Assembly: GCA_963606965.1 (NCBI GenBank)
Contig: CAVDAL010000072.1
Span: 1-6,272 of the forward strand
From: CAVDAL01 sp963606965
Lineage (GTDB): Bacteria > Actinomycetota > Coriobacteriia > Coriobacteriales > QAMH01
Direction of reading: 5' to 3'
DNA length: 6,272 nucleotides
Part shown: positions 4,651 to 6,272 of the stretch, piece after piece
Layout of the letters: each line of letters starts with the position of its first letter
How positions within the stretch are numbered: the stretch's first letter is position 1
Notes under the pieces: model-generated
What the model saw: only the letters and a program-made list of their open reading frames with translations
Told to the model about the DNA's origin: nothing
Database searches by the model: none
Program-made: the position numbers and the translations under genes

Positions 4651-6272
4651 ACAGAAGTCAAATTGAAAAGTCGCATTTGCGCTTGCATCATCAGTCTTGC
4701 AATGACGCTTGCGCTTGTGCCAGCAGTCGCGCTAACGTGCGCGCAAGACGCACTCGCTGCAACAACACCAGCAGCAGGGCCGGCAATTAACAATGTTTGG
4801 GATGACGATGAAAGCGAATATACAGGGTGTCCTATCCCTGGAGATATTGAACGTTTTTGCGTTAACACAATCACATTCACAAACACAAAAGCCATCCCCG
4901 CTTCTGCAGCAGCTTCATGCGATGCATCTGAAGCAAAAGATGATTCTGTAATGTGCTGGGCCATAGATACTGGCAAAGTTACTTCTGATGGCGATAGCAT
5001 ATACGACCTTTATTATGGAGCAAATGGCATATATCCAAGCCTTCCTAAAGATTCAACTTCGCTTTTCTCTGGACTAAGCAGCCTGACAGAAATTATAAAC
5101 TTAGATAAAGTTAGCACTAAAAATGTAGAAACCATGCATGAAATGTTTGGCTGTTGCATAGCATTGAAAAGCCTTAATTTGTCAAACTTTGCTACAAGCA
5201 ATGTTACAGACATGAGCAATATGTTCTATGAATGCAAAAAAATTCAAAGCCTTAATCTTTCTTCTTTTAACACAAGCAAAGTTACAGACATGAGCGGCAT
5301 GTTTTTTGAATGCAACTATCTGCAATCTTTAAACTCATCAAGCTTTAACACATCAAAAGTTACCGACATGAGTAATATGTTTTATGCTTGTAAACGCATT
5401 GAGAAACTTGATTTAAAAAACTTTAATACCAGTGCAGTAGATAGCATGCTTGAAATGTTTGAATATTGCTATAATCTTGAAACAGTTAATGTATCAAGCT
5501 TCAACACTTCAAATGTTACTGACATGGAACATATGTTTTCCGATTGTTGCAGTTTAAAAAGCTTAAATCTTTCTAGTTTTGACACTTCTAACGTTGATGA
5601 TATGGATTCAATGTTTTATGACTGTGCCTCTTTAAAATCAATTGACTTAAGCAACTTTAAGGGCGATAAAGTGAGATATACATGTTCAATGTTTGCATAT
5701 TGTACAAACTTAACTTCTGTTAACTTATCACACTTTAATACGCCGGCTTTGGCCAATGCAAATGAAATGTTTCAAGATTGCTTTTTACTAAAAAGCGTGA
5801 ACATTGCTTCTCTTAATTCTTCATCACTTAATTCTTGCAATTACATGTTTGATAGTTGTGTAAAACTAGAAGCTATCTATGCTTCGAATGAATTTAAACT
5901 TTCTTCTGATTGCGAAGCTGAATATATGTTTAGTGATACTGCAAAGATTAAAGGTGAAAAAGGCACAACATATGCCTACGATTATGAAAGCGACAGGACT
6001 GTAGCAAAAGTTGATGGTGGGCAAGCTGACCCTGGATATTTCCGCCTTGCAAAGCCTGAAACTTTAACACTTGCCAAAAGCAAATATGCATATAGCGGCA
6101 AAGCTGTTGTTCCAAAGCTGACTGTTAAATGCGGCGACTTTGCTTTGAAGCAAGGCGTCGACTATAAGGTTTCTTATTCTGGCAACACAGCAAACGTTGG
6201 TACTTATAAAGTCACTATTACTGGCATTGGTGTTTATGCTCCAGTTTCATTATCAAAAACATTTACTGTTAA
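4648..6272 (+). CDS. BspA-family (DUF285) repeat surface protein, 3' end beyond window
   Basis: The frame stays open from ATG 4648 to the window edge: 541 complete codons and no stop. Residues 1-37 form a Sec signal peptide (KLKSR, a hydrophobic core, then ALA|A near 37). Residues 38-138 are a non-repetitive N-terminal part. A degenerate unit starting LF (139) leads into ten MFxxC repeats (166-426), typically ending SFNTSxVTDMSx. A cap with GEKGTTYAYDYESD and DPGYF follows at about 427-470, as usual for this family. From 471, TLAKSKYAYSGKAV through TYKVTITGIGVYA is an Ig-like beta domain of the type found in Gram-positive surface proteins. BspA-like proteins are exported and often bind host proteins or other bacteria; that role is inferred here. 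More Ig-like domains or a wall or membrane anchor probably lie beyond 6272. An AAAGGA site 6 nt upstream fixes the start. Confidence 0.95.
   Translation, partial: MTEVKLKSRICACIISLAMTLALVPAVALTCAQDALAATTPAAGPAINNVWDDDESEYTGCPIPGDIERFCVNTITFTNTKAIPASAAASCDASEAKDDSVMCWAIDTGKVTSDGDSIYDLYYGANGIYPSLPKDSTSLFSGLSSLTEIINLDKVSTKNVETMHEMFGCCIALKSLNLSNFATSNVTDMSNMFYECKKIQSLNLSSFNTSKVTDMSGMFFECNYLQSLNSSSFNTSKVTDMSNMFYACKRIEKLDLKNFNTSAVDSMLEMFEYCYNLETVNVSSFNTSNVTDMEHMFSDCCSLKSLNLSSFDTSNVDDMDSMFYDCASLKSIDLSNFKGDKVRYTCSMFAYCTNLTSVNLSHFNTPALANANEMFQDCFLLKSVNIASLNSSSLNSCNYMFDSCVKLEAIYASNEFKLSSDCEAEYMFSDTAKIKGEKGTTYAYDYESDRTVAKVDGGQADPGYFRLAKPETLTLAKSKYAYSGKAVVPKLTVKCGDFALKQGVDYKVSYSGNTANVGTYKVTITGIGVYAPVSLSKTFTV
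5143..5925 (+). repeat. Ten tandem 26-residue DUF285 repeats (78-nt period)
   Basis: MF-starting units begin at 5143, 5221, 5299, 5377, 5455, 5533, 5611, 5689, 5767 and 5845: nine exact 78-nt steps, then a last unit of 81 nt. Residue 5 is Cys in all ten. Units 2-4 and 6-7 stay close to the consensus MFxxCxxLxSLNLSSFNTSxVTDMSx; units 8-10 lose the NTSxVTDM part. A 27-residue degenerate unit starting LF precedes at 5062. Codons vary between units while the protein pattern holds, so the array is old or under selection rather than a recent expansion. Confidence 0.93.

Noticed and set aside
4617..5219. Two minus-strand open frames opposite the surface-protein gene
   Set aside because: The plus frame has a signal peptide, DUF285 repeats and a strong ribosome-binding site; the minus frames are shadows.
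5143..5925. Possible CRISPR array, given the regular 78-nt spacing
   Set aside because: The periodicity is in the protein: the frame is open throughout, units differ in DNA sequence and there are no distinct spacers.

Overview
The window holds a tmRNA gene, four complete protein-coding genes and the 5' part of a fifth that runs off the right edge. DNA is moderately AT-rich. The ALAA-stop end of the tmRNA tag (codons GCT CTC GCT GCC TAA), an rRNA-leader-like element before the tmRNA, a hydrogenase-maturation peptidase and a BspA-type repeat surface protein together suggest an anaerobic, host-associated, low-GC actinobacterium, perhaps Coriobacteriia. That placement is an inference; no 16S or other marker is present.

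Layout. (1) Positions 1-530: promoter, rRNA-leader-like element, complete ssrA (tmRNA) and a strong intrinsic terminator, all on the + strand. (2) Positions 531-844: a gene-free convergent intergenic region packed with inverted repeats. It includes two near-identical 18-bp palindromes in opposite orientation. One of them is concentric with a 66-bp imperfect palindrome that also reads as a mirrored pair of promoter-like sequences. (3) Positions 845-1240, minus: a 131-aa protein of unknown function with its own leader and an intrinsic terminator. (4) Positions 2565 down to 1374, minus: a likely two-gene operon of a shikimate-kinase-like P-loop kinase followed 49 nt later by a hydrogenase maturation endopeptidase. 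(5) Positions 2658-4514, plus: a polytopic membrane protein resembling GT-C-fold glycosyltransferases, divergent from the kinase. (6) Positions 4648 to the window end, plus: a secreted BspA/DUF285 repeat protein with ten 26-residue repeats followed by an Ig-like domain, 3' end missing.

How the parts relate. The tmRNA is trans-translation housekeeping. The peptidase implies a [NiFe]-hydrogenase elsewhere in the genome. The kinase in front of it has the P-loop but lacks several residues that define true shikimate kinases, so its substrate is in doubt. The membrane protein and the surface protein may both serve the cell envelope, but only adjacency supports that. An unexpected link is a 24-nt sequence ending in the start codon that is identical in front of the 131-aa gene and the surface-protein gene, which lie about 3.4 kb apart on opposite strands.

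I found no CRISPR array, transposase, integrase, tRNA, rRNA or toxin-antitoxin pair. No clearly new multi-gene system is visible. The best leads are the 727-792 palindrome, the shared leader and the altered kinase active site.
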